From Plantibacter sp. ME-Dv--P-122b (GTDB taxonomy: Bacteria > Actinomycetota > Actinomycetes > Actinomycetales > Microbacteriaceae), in contig NZ_JARVSC010000003.1 in assembly GCF_030209375.1 (NCBI RefSeq), positions 682,001-746,000 of the forward strand: a stretch of 64,000 bases of DNA, in the 5' to 3' direction. Positions 43,466 through 52,546 of the stretch are shown one piece after another; the first letter of the stretch is position 1, and every line of letters begins with the position of its first letter. The notes under the pieces were generated by a model, which saw only the letters and a program-made list of their open reading frames with translations, ran no database searches and was not told where the DNA came from. The translations under genes were made by a program, and so were the position numbers.

Positions 43466-43576
43466 CGGTGGGACTCCTTCGTCGATCTGGTGCTCGGTTG
43501 ATTCGCGATGCTGTGGTGCAAGCGGGTGGGAACGGCTGCTCGGTCGGGTGGATCAGAGCTGGGCCGCACTCCAGTG

Positions 43577-43588
43577 TACAACGTTGTA
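43577..43588. promoter_or_regulatory. Palindromic operator TACAACGTTGTA before araB
   Basis: A perfect 12-bp palindrome within the 161-bp gap before araB, overlapping a possible -10 element TATACA on the minus strand (43585-43590). It is identical in core to the GH51 operator and to the box before one LacI gene, so one of the LacI proteins at 21673-23821 is the probable araBDA repressor. Confidence 0.8.
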
Positions 43589-43626
43589 TATTGCCGTGGC
43601 CATGGACAGGACGATGCGATCTCGAC

Positions 43627-45363
43627 TCATGCGAGACCGCCCATCGCCTCGATGACGGCGCGTGCGTCGAGACGCTCGGCATCCGCGGCGCCGACCGTGC
43701 CCACGGTCCCCACGATCCGGCCCGCACGGACGGCGACGACCCGGTCGCAGACGGCCGCGAGCGCCGCAGGGTCCTCGCTCGAGACGACGACCGCCCGACC
43801 GGACGCCGCGAGCGAGCGGATGCGTGCGTACCGCTCCGCCCGGCGGCGTCCGTGGTCGGAGCCGGGTGCGCCCGTCGCTCCGAACGGTTCGGCGAGCAGC
43901 ACGGCGCGCGCCTCCGTGTCGGCGACGACGCGGAGCGACTCGGTGAACTGGTCGGCGTCCGGTCCGCGGTGCACACCGGGCAGTGCGGCGACCAGGCCGC
44001 TCGGCACGGTGGTCGCCCGGTAGTCGCGGCGCGGGTCGGCCACGCCGAGCCTGACCATCCTCGTGAGGGCGTCCGGGGAGACGCTCGACGGCACCCCGCC
44101 GAGGAAGGCGAGGTCGAAGCGGATCGGATGTTCGGTCGTGTAGAGGACCCCGGCGGCGCGCGCCAGATCCGTCGTCGAGACGTCGACCACCGCACCGTCG
44201 AGCGCGACCGTGCCACGGGTCCGCGCGCCGTACGATCGACCGAAGACGCTCAACAGCACCTCCCCGGCACCGGAGTCGGGCGGACCGAAGAGGCCGAGCA
44301 CCTCCCCCGGCGCACAGGCGAAGGACAGATCGTCGACGACGGTCCGCCCGGGGTCCGCCGGGTGACTCGCGGTCCAGTGTCCGACGGCGAGTCCGGCAGC
44401 CGTCACCGGCGTCGCGATCGACGAAGCGTGGTCCGACGTCGATGTTCCGTCGGCGACCGGACGGGACGCGTCGACGCCGCCGACCGCGGCGGCCAACGCG
44501 GCGAGCACCTCGCGTTCCCCGTCCACGGTAGACAGCCGGATCGAGGGCGACGGGGCACCGCCGACGGCGAGCACGGTCGCCGTCGTGGCGACCCGCGCGA
44601 GCCCGGTGACGGCCCCGGTCGCGAGCAGGACACCGGATGTGGGGGCAGCGGTTCGACGAGCTCGGGCCACCTCGACCATCGCCTGCCGCCAGCGCTCGAC
44701 CTCGTCCGCTCGGAGTGCGGGTCCGCTGTCGTCGATCACGATGAGCGACGCCTCCGAGGCGACCGCCCTGGCCAGCTCCACGAGCCGACGCTCCACGACC
44801 GACAGGGCACCGGCGGAGTCCGCGGGTGACCGGTCGAGCCCGACGACAGCCAGAGCGCGGTGGATCCGCTCGGTGTCGCTCTGCCCGACGGACGTCCGGT
44901 CGGCGGACCGTCCTCGGAGGAGCCGCATGACCGTCTCCCGCAGTCCCACCCCACGCTCGGACCCGAGGAGCACGTTCTCACCGATGGTCTGCGACCAGCT
45001 GATGGCCTGCCCGGCCGTGACGACCGCCACCCCGGAGGCGCTCGATGCAGCCCGGGACGACAGCCGCGCCGGTCTGCCGGCGACGAGCACCGTCTCGGAA
45101 CCGGACGCTCCGACCGCGCCGCGCGGGGCGGGAGACGTCCCGGACAAATGCGCGATCAGATGCCGGAGCGCGGAGACCGTTCCGAGCACGGCGTGCACCG
45201 TGCCGAAGGGCACCTCGAGCAGCGGCCGGCCGTCCCGCAGGACCGCGAGCGCCGCTGGCGGGACCGACGAGGACTCGGGTGCAGCGGTCGCCTCGCCACC
45301 ACGCACGGAGGCGAGGGCACCGGCCAGGTCGCCGGTGCTCTCGCCTCCGTGGTGGATGTCCAT
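43627..45363 (-). CDS. Degenerate sugar ABC ATPase-like protein (motif-less paralog of MmsA)
   Basis: 578-residue protein that aligns end to end with the true ABC ATPase at 46691-48229 but has lost key residues. In the first domain the Walker A position reads GTVSALRHL (61-69) instead of GENGAGKST, the signature LSGG-type loop reads ALSVVERR, and the Walker B end is VIDDSG instead of ILDEPT. The second domain likewise has GPPDSGAGEV. Clear leftovers of common descent are GHWTASHPADPGRTVVDD and FGRSYGARTRG, matching [18 protein letters not shown] and [14 protein letters not shown] hydrolysis is unlikely. It follows the permease by 41 bases in the same operon, so it may be a non-catalytic partner or regulator. 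Start ATG 45363. Confidence 0.8.
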   Translation of the reverse strand: MDIHHGGESTGDLAGALASVRGGEATAAPESSSVPPAALAVLRDGRPLLEVPFGTVHAVLGTVSALRHLIAHLSGTSPAPRGAVGASGSETVLVAGRPARLSSRAASSASGVAVVTAGQAISWSQTIGENVLLGSERGVGLRETVMRLLRGRSADRTSVGQSDTERIHRALAVVGLDRSPADSAGALSVVERRLVELARAVASEASLIVIDDSGPALRADEVERWRQAMVEVARARRTAAPTSGVLLATGAVTGLARVATTATVLAVGGAPSPSIRLSTVDGEREVLAALAAAVGGVDASRPVADGTSTSDHASSIATPVTAAGLAVGHWTASHPADPGRTVVDDLSFACAPGEVLGLFGPPDSGAGEVLLSVFGRSYGARTRGTVALDGAVVDVSTTDLARAAGVLYTTEHPIRFDLAFLGGVPSSVSPDALTRMVRLGVADPRRDYRATTVPSGLVAALPGVHRGPDADQFTESLRVVADTEARAVLLAEPFGATGAPGSDHGRRRAERYARIRSLAASGRAVVVSSEDPAALAAVCDRVVAVRAGRIVGTVGTVGAADAERLDARAVIEAMGGLA

Positions 45364-45404
45364 GCGTCGGATCGATCCGGGTTCCGCGGTCGCGGACCTC
45401 GGGA

Positions 45405-46658
45405 TCAGCGTCCGCCGCTGCGGCGCTTGTTGTAGACGTCGAAGGCGACGGCCAGCAGCAGCACGAGGCCCTTGACGGCCTGCTGCCACTCGATGCCGAG
45501 GCCGATGATCGACATACCGTTGTTCAGCACACCGATGATGAGACCACCGATGATCGCGCCGCCGATGGTACCGACGCCACCCTGCACCGCGGCTCCACCG
45601 ATGAAGGCCGCGGAGATCGCCTCGAGCTCGAAGCCGTCACCGGCCTTCGGACCGGCGAGGTTCAGGCGGGCCGTGAAGATGAGGCCCGCGAGCGCCGCGA
45701 GGAAGCCCATGTTGACGAACAGGAAGAAGTCGACCTTGCGGGTCTTGATACCGGACAGCTCCGCGGCGTGACGGTTGCCACCGATCGCGTAGATGTGGCG
45801 GCCGAACACCGAGCGGTTCATGACGATGCCGTAGACGAGCACGAGGACGGCCAGCACGATGAGCGTGACCGGGATCCCCTTGTAGGCGGCGAGGGCGTAC
45901 ACGAAGAAGCCGATGCCCGCGATGATGAGGACGAGCTTGGCGACGAACCACGGGAACGGCTCGGTCTCCTGGCCGTACTTCTGACGACCGAGGCGCGTGC
46001 GGACCTGCTGCACGACGAGGCCGACGACGGCGATGACGCCGATGCCGAGCGTGAGCGGGTCGATCGGGAAGTCACCGAACACGTCGTTCAGGAAGCCGTT
46101 GCCGAGCGCGCGGTACTCCGCCGGGAAGGAACCGATGTTGGCGTTGCCGAGGACCACGAGCGCGAGGCCACGGAAGATGAGCATGCCGGCCAGGGTCACG
46201 ATGAACGCCGGGATCCCGACGTAGGCGATCCAGAAGCCCTGCCAGACACCGACGAGCGCGCCGATGGCGAGCGACAGGATGACCGCGATCCACCACGGCA
46301 TCTGCATCTGCACGGCGAACACACCGGAGACCGCACCGACGAAGGCCGCGACGGAACCGACCGACAGGTCGATGTGGCCGGCGATGATGACCATCACCAT
46401 GCCGATCGCGAGGACGAGGATGTACCCGTTCTGCACGATCAGGTTGGAGATGTTCTGCGGCCGCAGCAGGATGCCGTCGGTGATGACGGCGAAGAACACG
46501 ACGACGAGCAGGAGGGCGATGAAGATGCCGTTCTTGCCGAGGTCGCTGAGGATGTGGGTCAGCCAGCTCGTGAAGCGGTTGGTGGCCGGGTTGACGAGGC
46601 CGCCGGCGGCGGTGCCGTCGCCTGCCGGGACGGTGGGTTTGGTGTCCAGATCGGACAT
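45405..46658 (-). CDS. mmsB: Multiple-monosaccharide ABC transporter permease
   Basis: 417-residue integral membrane protein of the XylH/GguB type with about ten to twelve hydrophobic helices and the conserved GHIDLSVGSVAAFVGA and YAIGGNRHAAELSGI segments. It forms the channel for monosaccharides handed over by ChvE. It lies 32 bases after the ATPase gene. The EAA-like loop of this family is the GNRHAAELSGIKT stretch. Confidence 0.93.
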   Translation of the reverse strand: MSDLDTKPTVPAGDGTAAGGLVNPATNRFTSWLTHILSDLGKNGIFIALLLVVVFFAVITDGILLRPQNISNLIVQNGYILVLAIGMVMVIIAGHIDLSVGSVAAFVGAVSGVFAVQMQMPWWIAVILSLAIGALVGVWQGFWIAYVGIPAFIVTLAGMLIFRGLALVVLGNANIGSFPAEYRALGNGFLNDVFGDFPIDPLTLGIGVIAVVGLVVQQVRTRLGRQKYGQETEPFPWFVAKLVLIIAGIGFFVYALAAYKGIPVTLIVLAVLVLVYGIVMNRSVFGRHIYAIGGNRHAAELSGIKTRKVDFFLFVNMGFLAALAGLIFTARLNLAGPKAGDGFELEAISAAFIGGAAVQGGVGTIGGAIIGGLIIGVLNNGMSIIGLGIEWQQAVKGLVLLLAVAFDVYNKRRSGGR

Positions 46659-46690
46659 TGCGGTTCTCCTTCGATCCGTCCGCGCCCGCG

Positions 46691-48229
46691 TCAGCGGGGC
46701 TTCTCCATGGTCATGAGCTTGAGGAGCGCTTCGGGGTTCGCTTCCTCGATCGGCAGTTCGCCGGTGATGCGGCCCTCACTGAGGGCGTAGATGCGGTCGC
46801 AGATGCCGATGAGCTCGGGGAGCTCGGAGGAGATGACGATGACGCCCTTCCCCTCGGCGGCGAGGCGGTTGATGATCGTGTAGATCTCGTACTTCGCACC
46901 GACGTCGATGCCACGCGTGGGCTCATCGAGGATGAGGACGTCGGGGTCGGAGTAGATCCACTTCGAGAGGACGACCTTCTGCTGGTTGCCGCCCGAGAGC
47001 TTCCCGGTCTTCGCGAGCACGTTCGGAGCCTTGATGTTCATGCTCTTCCGGTACTCCTCGGCGACCTTGTACTCCTCGTTGTCGTTGACGAGTCCGCCGC
47101 GTTCGAGCTTCTTCAGCGAGGCCATCGAGATGTTCCGCTTGATGTCCTCGATGAGGTTGAGGCCGTAGTACTTGCGGTCCTCGGTGGCGTACGCGAGTCC
47201 GTTGTCGATCGCCTCCGACACCGTGCGCGTGCGGATCTCGGTGCCGTTCTTGAACACCTTGCCGCTGATGCGGCTGCCGTACGACTGGCCGAACAGGCTC
47301 ATCGCGAACTCGGTGCGGCCGGCGCCCATGAGGCCGGCGATGCCGACGATCTCACCGGCGCGGACGTTGAGGTTGACGGCGTCCACCATCACGCGGGTCG
47401 GGTCCTGCGGGTGGTGGGCGGTCCAGTCCTCGACGCGCAGGATCTCCTCGCCGATGTTCGGCGTGTGGTCCGGGTAGCGGTGTTCGAGGTCGCGGCCGAC
47501 CATGTCCTTGATGATGCGCTCTTCGGTGACGTCGTTCTTCACGATCGTCTCGATGGTCTTGCCGTCGCGGATGACCGTGACGGTGTCGGCGACCTTCTTG
47601 ATCTCGTTGAGCTTGTGGCTGATGATGATCGACGTGATCCCCTGCTCCTTGAGGTGCAGGATCAGGTCGAGCAGGTGGTCGGAGTCCTCGTCGTTCAGTG
47701 CGGCGGTCGGCTCGTCGAGGATGAGGAGCTTCACGCGCTTCGAGAGGGCCTTCGCGATCTCGACGAGCTGCTGCTTGCCGACGCCGATCTCGAGGATCTT
47801 GGTCGTCGGGTTCTCCCGCAGGCCGACCCGGGCGAGCAGGGCTGCCGCCTCCTGGTTGGTGCGGTTCCAGTCGATGAGGCCGAGCGGCCCCTTCAGCTCG
47901 TTGTTGAGGAAGATGTTCTCCGCGATGGAGAGGTAGGGGCTGAGGGCCAGCTCCTGGTGGATGATGACGATGCCCTTGGACTCCGAGTCGCGGATGTCCT
48001 TGAACTCCATCGTCTCGCCCTCGAAGACGATGTCGCCCTCGTAGGTGCCGAACGGGTAGACGCCGGACAACACCTTCATGAGCGTCGACTTGCCGGCGCC
48101 GTTCTCACCGCAGATGGCATGCACGGTACCGCGCTGCACATCGAGCGTGACGTTCGAGAGGGCCTTGACGCCGGGGAAGGTCTTGATGATGTTGCGCATC
48201 TCGAGGATGCTCGTGGTCTCGCCTGACAC
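46691..48229 (-). CDS. mmsA: Multiple-monosaccharide ABC transporter ATP-binding protein
   Basis: 512-residue two-domain ABC ATPase. Domain 1 has intact Walker [10 protein letters not shown] (41-49), signature [15 protein letters not shown] and Walker [12 protein letters not shown]. Domain 2 has the naturally degenerate P-loop GLMGAGRTE of this family but an intact LSGGNQQK signature and [14 protein letters not shown]. It powers the ChvE/MmsB system. Placed between the chvE gene and the permease; a stem-loop of family B repeats lies in the chvE-mmsA gap. Confidence 0.96.
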   Translation of the reverse strand: MSGETTSILEMRNIIKTFPGVKALSNVTLDVQRGTVHAICGENGAGKSTLMKVLSGVYPFGTYEGDIVFEGETMEFKDIRDSESKGIVIIHQELALSPYLSIAENIFLNNELKGPLGLIDWNRTNQEAAALLARVGLRENPTTKILEIGVGKQQLVEIAKALSKRVKLLILDEPTAALNDEDSDHLLDLILHLKEQGITSIIISHKLNEIKKVADTVTVIRDGKTIETIVKNDVTEERIIKDMVGRDLEHRYPDHTPNIGEEILRVEDWTAHHPQDPTRVMVDAVNLNVRAGEIVGIAGLMGAGRTEFAMSLFGQSYGSRISGKVFKNGTEIRTRTVSEAIDNGLAYATEDRKYYGLNLIEDIKRNISMASLKKLERGGLVNDNEEYKVAEEYRKSMNIKAPNVLAKTGKLSGGNQQKVVLSKWIYSDPDVLILDEPTRGIDVGAKYEIYTIINRLAAEGKGVIVISSELPELIGICDRIYALSEGRITGELPIEEANPEALLKLMTMEKPR

Positions 48230-48264
48230 CGTGTCTCCTTACAGGTGATCGTCGTTGAACCGGG

Positions 48265-48321
48265 CCCCCCGACAGGCCCAGGGATCGGAAGTGATTCCGT
48301 TCCCTGAGCCTGTCGAAGGGG
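48265..48321. terminator. Stem-loop of opposed family B repeats between chvE and mmsA
   Basis: CCCCGACAGGCCCAGGGATC-type sequence (48265-48288) can pair with GTTCCCTGAGCCTGTCGAAG-type sequence (48297-48321) around an 8-base loop, with few mismatches. Such a structure after the binding-protein gene commonly lowers downstream transcription or protects the upstream message, giving more binding protein than ATPase. No T-tract is present. Confidence 0.6.
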
Positions 48322-48335
48322 TGTGGCAGGACTGA

Positions 48336-49460
48336 CTAGCCCTTGATCTCGTCTTCGGTCCAGTACCCGGAGTCCACGAGGACTTCCTGGATGTTGTCCT
48401 TGACGACGATCTGCGACTCGAGGAGGAAGGACGGGACGACCTTCTTGCCGTTGTCGTAGTCCTCGGTGTTGTTGACCTCGGGCTTCTCACCGTTCAGCAC
48501 GGCGACGGCCATCTTGACGGCTTCGCTCGCCAGCTGGCGGGTGTCCTTGAAGATGGTCGCGTACTGCTCGCCGGACTCGATGGCCTTGACCGAGTCGAGC
48601 TCGGCGTCCTGGCCGGAGATGACGGGCCAGCCGTCGCCCACCGAGTAGCCGGCGTCGGTCAGCGCCGAGATGATGCCTCGCGAGATGCCGTCGTAGGGCG
48701 ACAGGACCGCGTTGACCTTGCTGCCGTCGGAGTAGGTCGACGTGAGGATGTTCTCCATACGCTTCTGCGCGGTCTCACCGTCCCAACGGAGCGTTGCGGC
48801 CTGCTCGAAGGAGGTCTGGCCGCTGGCGACCTTGAGGGTGCCCGCGTCGATGAACGGCTTCAGGGTGTCCTGAGCGCCGTCCCAGAAGAACGTGGCGTTG
48901 TTGTCGTCGGGCGAGCCGGCGAACATCTCGATGTTGAACGGACCGGCGGGTGCGCCCTCGGTGGGCTTGCCCTCGAGGTCGACGAGGCCGAGGCCGTTGA
49001 GGACGGAGTTGGCCTGCTGCACGCCGACCTTGTAGTTGTCGAACGACGCGTAGTAGTCGACGTTCTCGCTGTCGCGGATCAGGCGGTCGTAGGCGATGAC
49101 GGGGATGTCGCCGTCCTTGGCCTCCTGCAGCACGCTCGTGAGCGTGGTGCCGTCGATGGAGGCGATGATCAGGACGGAGGCGCCCTTGGTGATCATGTTC
49201 TCGATCTGCGAGACCTGGGTGGGGATGTCGTCCTCGGCGTACTGCAGGTCGACCTTGAAGCCCTCCTTCTCCAGCTGCTCCTTGACGGCGTTGCCGTCCT
49301 GGATCCAGCGCTCGGAGCTCTTGGTGGGCATCGCGACGCCGACGAGCTTGCCGTCGCCTTCGCCGCCGCCCGATCCGCCGCTTGCGCCGCCGGAGCAGCC
49401 GGCGAGCGACACGACCATCGTGCCTGCGGCCAGCGTGGCGAGGAGCATTCTCTTCTTCAC
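48336..49460 (-). CDS. chvE: Multiple-sugar ABC transporter substrate-binding protein (ChvE type)
   Basis: 374-residue periplasmic-binding protein of the ChvE type. The lipoprotein signal ends VVSLAGC (Cys22) and is followed by a Gly/Ser linker. The mature part begins [18 protein letters not shown], the ChvE hallmark, with [14 protein letters not shown] and [13 protein letters not shown] later. ChvE proteins bind arabinose, xylose, glucose and galactose, which fits the neighbouring araBDA genes. GTG start 49460 with AAGGA ribosome site. A LacI-type operator and promoter lie about 300 bases upstream. Confidence 0.95.
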   Translation of the reverse strand: MKKRMLLATLAAGTMVVSLAGCSGGASGGSGGGEGDGKLVGVAMPTKSSERWIQDGNAVKEQLEKEGFKVDLQYAEDDIPTQVSQIENMITKGASVLIIASIDGTTLTSVLQEAKDGDIPVIAYDRLIRDSENVDYYASFDNYKVGVQQANSVLNGLGLVDLEGKPTEGAPAGPFNIEMFAGSPDDNNATFFWDGAQDTLKPFIDAGTLKVASGQTSFEQAATLRWDGETAQKRMENILTSTYSDGSKVNAVLSPYDGISRGIISALTDAGYSVGDGWPVISGQDAELDSVKAIESGEQYATIFKDTRQLASEAVKMAVAVLNGEKPEVNNTEDYDNGKKVVPSFLLESQIVVKDNIQEVLVDSGYWTEDEIKG

Positions 49461-49753
49461 TGTGTGGTTCCTTCCCTAGGGAGTTGCTTGGACGTCATTG
49501 TCATGCGCAGGTCTGTCGGCTTCGATGTGTCCAGCTCATCGAGGCCGCTCATCGGCTACGTGGCGTTCGCGGGTGCGGGTGCGGACGCCTCGTCGTGATG
49601 CCGGCGAGGGTGCAGGGAGAGGTGGCCGGCGGAGAGCCGGGCCGAGAGGGAGCTGTGGTCGGATCGATCGGTGCCGTGGATCGGGAGGTGGCTCATCGCC
49701 GACCTGCTCGCTCCATTGCGCTTCGTTCCCACGTCGACTTCCTCGTCACTCCG

Positions 49754-49771
49754 AATGTGACCGTTCACATT
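49754..49771. promoter_or_regulatory. LacI-type operator AATGTGACCGTTCACATT before chvE
   Basis: An 18-bp near-palindrome (arms AATGTGA and TCACATT perfect) lies immediately downstream of the probable chvE start point. A close copy, ATGTGACCGTGCACAT, occurs at 51083-51098 just before the LacI gene at 51116, so that LacI protein is the likely repressor of the sugar importer. Confidence 0.75.
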
Positions 49772-49780
49772 GTGTGTCAC

Positions 49781-49811
49781 ACGATAGCCCCAGACCTCCA
49801 CCTGATGTCAA
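49781..49811 (-). promoter_or_regulatory. Candidate chvE promoter
   Basis: On the minus strand TTGACA (49806-49811), a perfect -35, is followed after 19 bases by TATCGT (49781-49786). The spacer is slightly long. The operator at 49754-49771 would sit on the transcription start. Confidence 0.55.
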
Positions 49812-49961
49812 GTCGGGATGTGTCTCATTTTCATAACCGGCGATTGTCGGGGCATGGTCGCGCTCTCAATCAGCCCACGCAGGCAGACGCCGGAGGAGCA
49901 GACACGCCTCGATCGGCATGCCCGGAACCCGGAGAGGTGCCCGGGCGATCCCAGTGGACGC

Positions 49962-50981
49962 CTAGAGTTCGGCGTCGATCGCGCGGATGACGTCCCAGGC
50001 GCCGTCCTCGGAGTTCGACAGCACGACGACGTCGATGGCGTCGGCGGCGGTCGGGCCGAAGTAGGTGCGCACGATGCCGCTCGCGCCGGGGTTGACACCG
50101 TCGAGGTACATCGATCGCACCTGGCCGTCCTCGTCGACGTCGAACTCGAAGCCGAAGCCGTAGGAGATCTCCTCGTCGACCTCGATCTGCGGGGAGGTGA
50201 ACTCCTCGGTCAGCTCGGCGGTGAGGATCTTCGCGTCGCGGGCGGCGCGCAGGAAGGTGATGAGGTCGGCCGCGGTGGACTGTGCACCGGCGTCCGGGCC
50301 ACCGAGCGGTGGGAACGCGTCGGCGTTGGAGTGCCAGACGCCGTCGTCGTCGACGTCGCCGCCCTCGGCCAGGCCGGGCTCGCCCGTCCGGCGGTCGACG
50401 AAGCCCGAGTGGTCCATGCCGAGGAGCGCGAACACCTGCTGCTCGATGAGCTGGCGGTATGGCAACCCCGTCACGCCCTCGAGCGCGAGCCCGAGCAGCA
50501 CGTAGCCCGCGTTGACGTAGTTCGCCTCTTCCCCAGGGGCCGCGAGCGGCTCCTTGTCGGCGAAGAGCGGCAGGAGGTCGGCGGTCTCGCGGATCGACGA
50601 GGCCGGGCGCTCGGCCCAGAGGTCGTCGTAGCTCTCGCCGGCGGTCTCGTCGGCGTCATCGGCGATGCCGGAGGTGTGGGTGAGGAGGTGGAGCAGCTGG
50701 ACGTCGCGGCGGATGGTGGTGCCGTCGAGGTCGACGTACTCGTGGATCGATTCGTCGAGGTCGATGTGTCCGGCGTCGACCTGCTGGAGCACGGCGGCGG
50801 CGGTGAAGAGCTTCGTGATGGACGCCGTGTCGAAGCGGGTGTCGAGCGTGATGGGCTCGTCGCGCTCCCGCGAGGCGAGGCCACGGGCGGCCTCGAAGAG
50901 CGTCTCCTCACCGCGCTTGACGAGCACGACGCCCGAGAAGTCGGTGGCTTCGATGACGCGGGCGACGCTTTCGGTATCCAT
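49962..50981 (-). CDS. Serine hydrolase of the beta-lactamase class C/esterase family
   Basis: 339-residue serine beta-lactamase-like protein with no signal peptide. The nucleophile motif is ASITK (SxxK) in RFDTASITKLFTAAAV, and the second motif YxN appears as YVNAGYVLLG. This family includes esterases and D-amino acid peptidases more often than antibiotic-hydrolysing enzymes, and cytoplasmic location argues against a resistance role. ATG 50981 chosen where the family N-terminus begins. Divergent from the LacI gene; a LacI-type box lies in the 134-bp gap and may also affect it. Confidence 0.87.
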   Translation of the reverse strand: MDTESVARVIEATDFSGVVLVKRGEETLFEAARGLASRERDEPITLDTRFDTASITKLFTAAAVLQQVDAGHIDLDESIHEYVDLDGTTIRRDVQLLHLLTHTSGIADDADETAGESYDDLWAERPASSIRETADLLPLFADKEPLAAPGEEANYVNAGYVLLGLALEGVTGLPYRQLIEQQVFALLGMDHSGFVDRRTGEPGLAEGGDVDDDGVWHSNADAFPPLGGPDAGAQSTAADLITFLRAARDAKILTAELTEEFTSPQIEVDEEISYGFGFEFDVDEDGQVRSMYLDGVNPGASGIVRTYFGPTAADAIDVVVLSNSEDGAWDVIRAIDAEL

Positions 50982-51082
50982 CCCCCAACGGTACCGTCGT
51001 GGACCCCTCCGTGGCTCCACACACCCTGGGGGACCCGATCCGTCGGGGGCGTGGCGCGTGTGCATAATGGGTGCAGCACGAA

Positions 51083-51098
51083 ATGTGACCGTGCACAT
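51083..51098. promoter_or_regulatory. LacI-type box ATGTGACCGTGCACAT, autoregulatory site
   Basis: A 16-bp near-palindrome 18 bases before the GTG of the LacI gene at 51116, and matching the chvE operator at 14 of 16 or better. Position suggests autoregulation and possibly control of the divergent serine hydrolase. Confidence 0.7.
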
Positions 51099-51115
51099 CG
51101 AGGTCCGAGGAATCC

Positions 51116-52135
51116 GTGAGCGACGACGCCGAACGGGGGCGAGCCCCCAATATCCGTGATGTCGCGCGCCTGGCCGGGGTGTCCCACCAGACGGTCTCGC
51201 GAGTGCTCAACAACCACCCGAGCATCCGCGACTCCACCCGCGACCGGGTCCTCGCGGTCATGGACGAGGTCAACTACCGTCCGAACCGGGCGGCGAGGGC
51301 GCTCGTGACGAGTCGGTCGCGGACCATCGGCGTGCTCGCGAGCCAGCGGTCGCAGTACGGTCCGGCGAGCATGATCCAGGCGATCGAGAACGCGAGCAAG
51401 GACGCCGGGTACCTCGTGAGCACGGCGAACCTGCCCGACGTCTCCGACGCGTCGATCGTGGCCGCCGTCGAGCATCTCCTCGCGCAGTCGGTCGACGGCA
51501 TCGTGGTCATCGCGCCGCAGGTCCGGGTGTTCCGGGCGATCGAGGAGTTGCAGGTCCGGGTGCCGTTCATCGCGGTGCAGTCCGGCGGCGACCTCGACGA
51601 CCACTCGATCGGCGTCGACCAGGTCGCCGGTGGACGCTTGGCGACGCGGCACCTCATCGAGCTCGGCCACCGGAACATCTACCACCTCGCCGGCCCGCAG
51701 GACTGGATCGAGGCGGAGGCGCGCATGCACGGGTTCCTCGCCGAGATGAGCGCGCAGGACGTGCCGACGACCGCGCCGATCCTCGGTGACTGGACCGCGG
51801 ACTTCGGGTATCGCGCCGGGATCGAGCTCATGCGGGTGCGCGACTTCACGGCGATCTTCTCGTCGAACGACCAGATGGCGCTCGGTCTCATCCACGCGAT
51901 CCGCGACGAGGGGTACGACGTGCCGCGGGACGTGTCGATCGTGGGGTTCGACGACATCCCGGAAGCGCCCCACTTCTGGCCGCCGCTCACGACGGTGCGG
52001 CAGGACTTCGACGAGCTGGGGCGTCGCTGTGTCGCGCGGTTGCTCGGCAACCTCGAGGTCGACGCCGTCGGGTACCGGGGAACGATCGAGCCCGAGCTGA
52101 TCGTGCGGAAGTCGACGGGTCGCCCGGCCTTCTGA
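51116..52135 (+). CDS. LacI family regulator, probable repressor of the ChvE importer
   Basis: 339-residue LacI-type repressor: helix-turn-helix RDVARLAGVSHQTVSRVLNN at about 14-33, hinge RAARALVTSRSRTIGVL, and a sugar-binding domain with IFSSNDQMALGLIHAI and SIVGFDDIPEAPHFWPPLTT. The GTG at 51116 fits a start just before the DNA-binding helix. Shared boxes before this gene and before chvE support the assignment. It is in the subgroup that senses galactosides or related sugars; the inducer is unknown. Confidence 0.9.
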   Translation: MSDDAERGRAPNIRDVARLAGVSHQTVSRVLNNHPSIRDSTRDRVLAVMDEVNYRPNRAARALVTSRSRTIGVLASQRSQYGPASMIQAIENASKDAGYLVSTANLPDVSDASIVAAVEHLLAQSVDGIVVIAPQVRVFRAIEELQVRVPFIAVQSGGDLDDHSIGVDQVAGGRLATRHLIELGHRNIYHLAGPQDWIEAEARMHGFLAEMSAQDVPTTAPILGDWTADFGYRAGIELMRVRDFTAIFSSNDQMALGLIHAIRDEGYDVPRDVSIVGFDDIPEAPHFWPPLTTVRQDFDELGRRCVARLLGNLEVDAVGYRGTIEPELIVRKSTGRPAF

Positions 52136-52179
52136 CCCCTGTCCGTCCTGGTCGTGTGTGGTGGTGGGGTGGTGGTGGC

Positions 52180-52494
52180 GCCAGCGCGGTGCGCTGACGC
52201 GAGCGCGGGTCACACGCGTGAGCGCGCCCCTCTGGAGACCCGCGCTCGAGTCCCCGGCCCGCGCCCAAGCCGGTTCGGGCGGTCCCACGCCAGCGCACCG
52301 CGCTGGCACCGGGTGACGACGGCTCGCGCCAGCGCACCGCGCTGGCACCGGGTGACGACGGCTCGCGCCAGCGCGGTGCGCTGACGTGAGTGCGGGTCGT
52401 ACGCGTGGGCGCGCCCCTTTGGAGACCCGCGGTCACGCGCCAGGCCCGCGCTCACGCCGATGCGGGTGATCTCACGTCAGCGCACCGCGCTGAC
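52180..52494. repeat. Inverted-end intergenic repeat (family A), copy 6, tandem
   Basis: Two family A elements lie in tandem. The first starts GCCAGCGCGGTGCGCTGAC at 52180; then comes a right end at about 52271, two copies of a 39-base unit (right end plus ACCGGGTGACGACGGCTCGC) and a second left end GCCAGCGCGGTGCGCTGAC at about 52367; the final right end closes at 52494. It occupies most of the 411-bp gap between the convergent LacI and ROK genes and is 45-53 bases from both stop codons. No gene seen. Confidence 0.82.
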
Positions 52495-52546
52495 CACCAG
52501 ACCCTCAGCGCCCGGGGGGAGGGGGACGATCACGAGGCGGCACGGG

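Larger units (their letters stand above)
49461..49961. other. Gene-free region upstream of chvE
   Basis: 501 bp between the chvE start and the stop of the serine hydrolase gene (both minus strand). It holds the chvE promoter and operator (49754-49811) and then a 290-base leader of the chvE message. I found no gene or riboswitch pattern in the leader. A T-rich TCTCATTTTCATAAC at about 49825 is the only other AT-rich spot. Confidence 0.5.

Noticed and set aside
52180-52494. Possible CRISPR-like array (repeated 39-base unit)
   Set aside because: Repeats are inverted-end elements without regular unique spacers and no cas genes are near.
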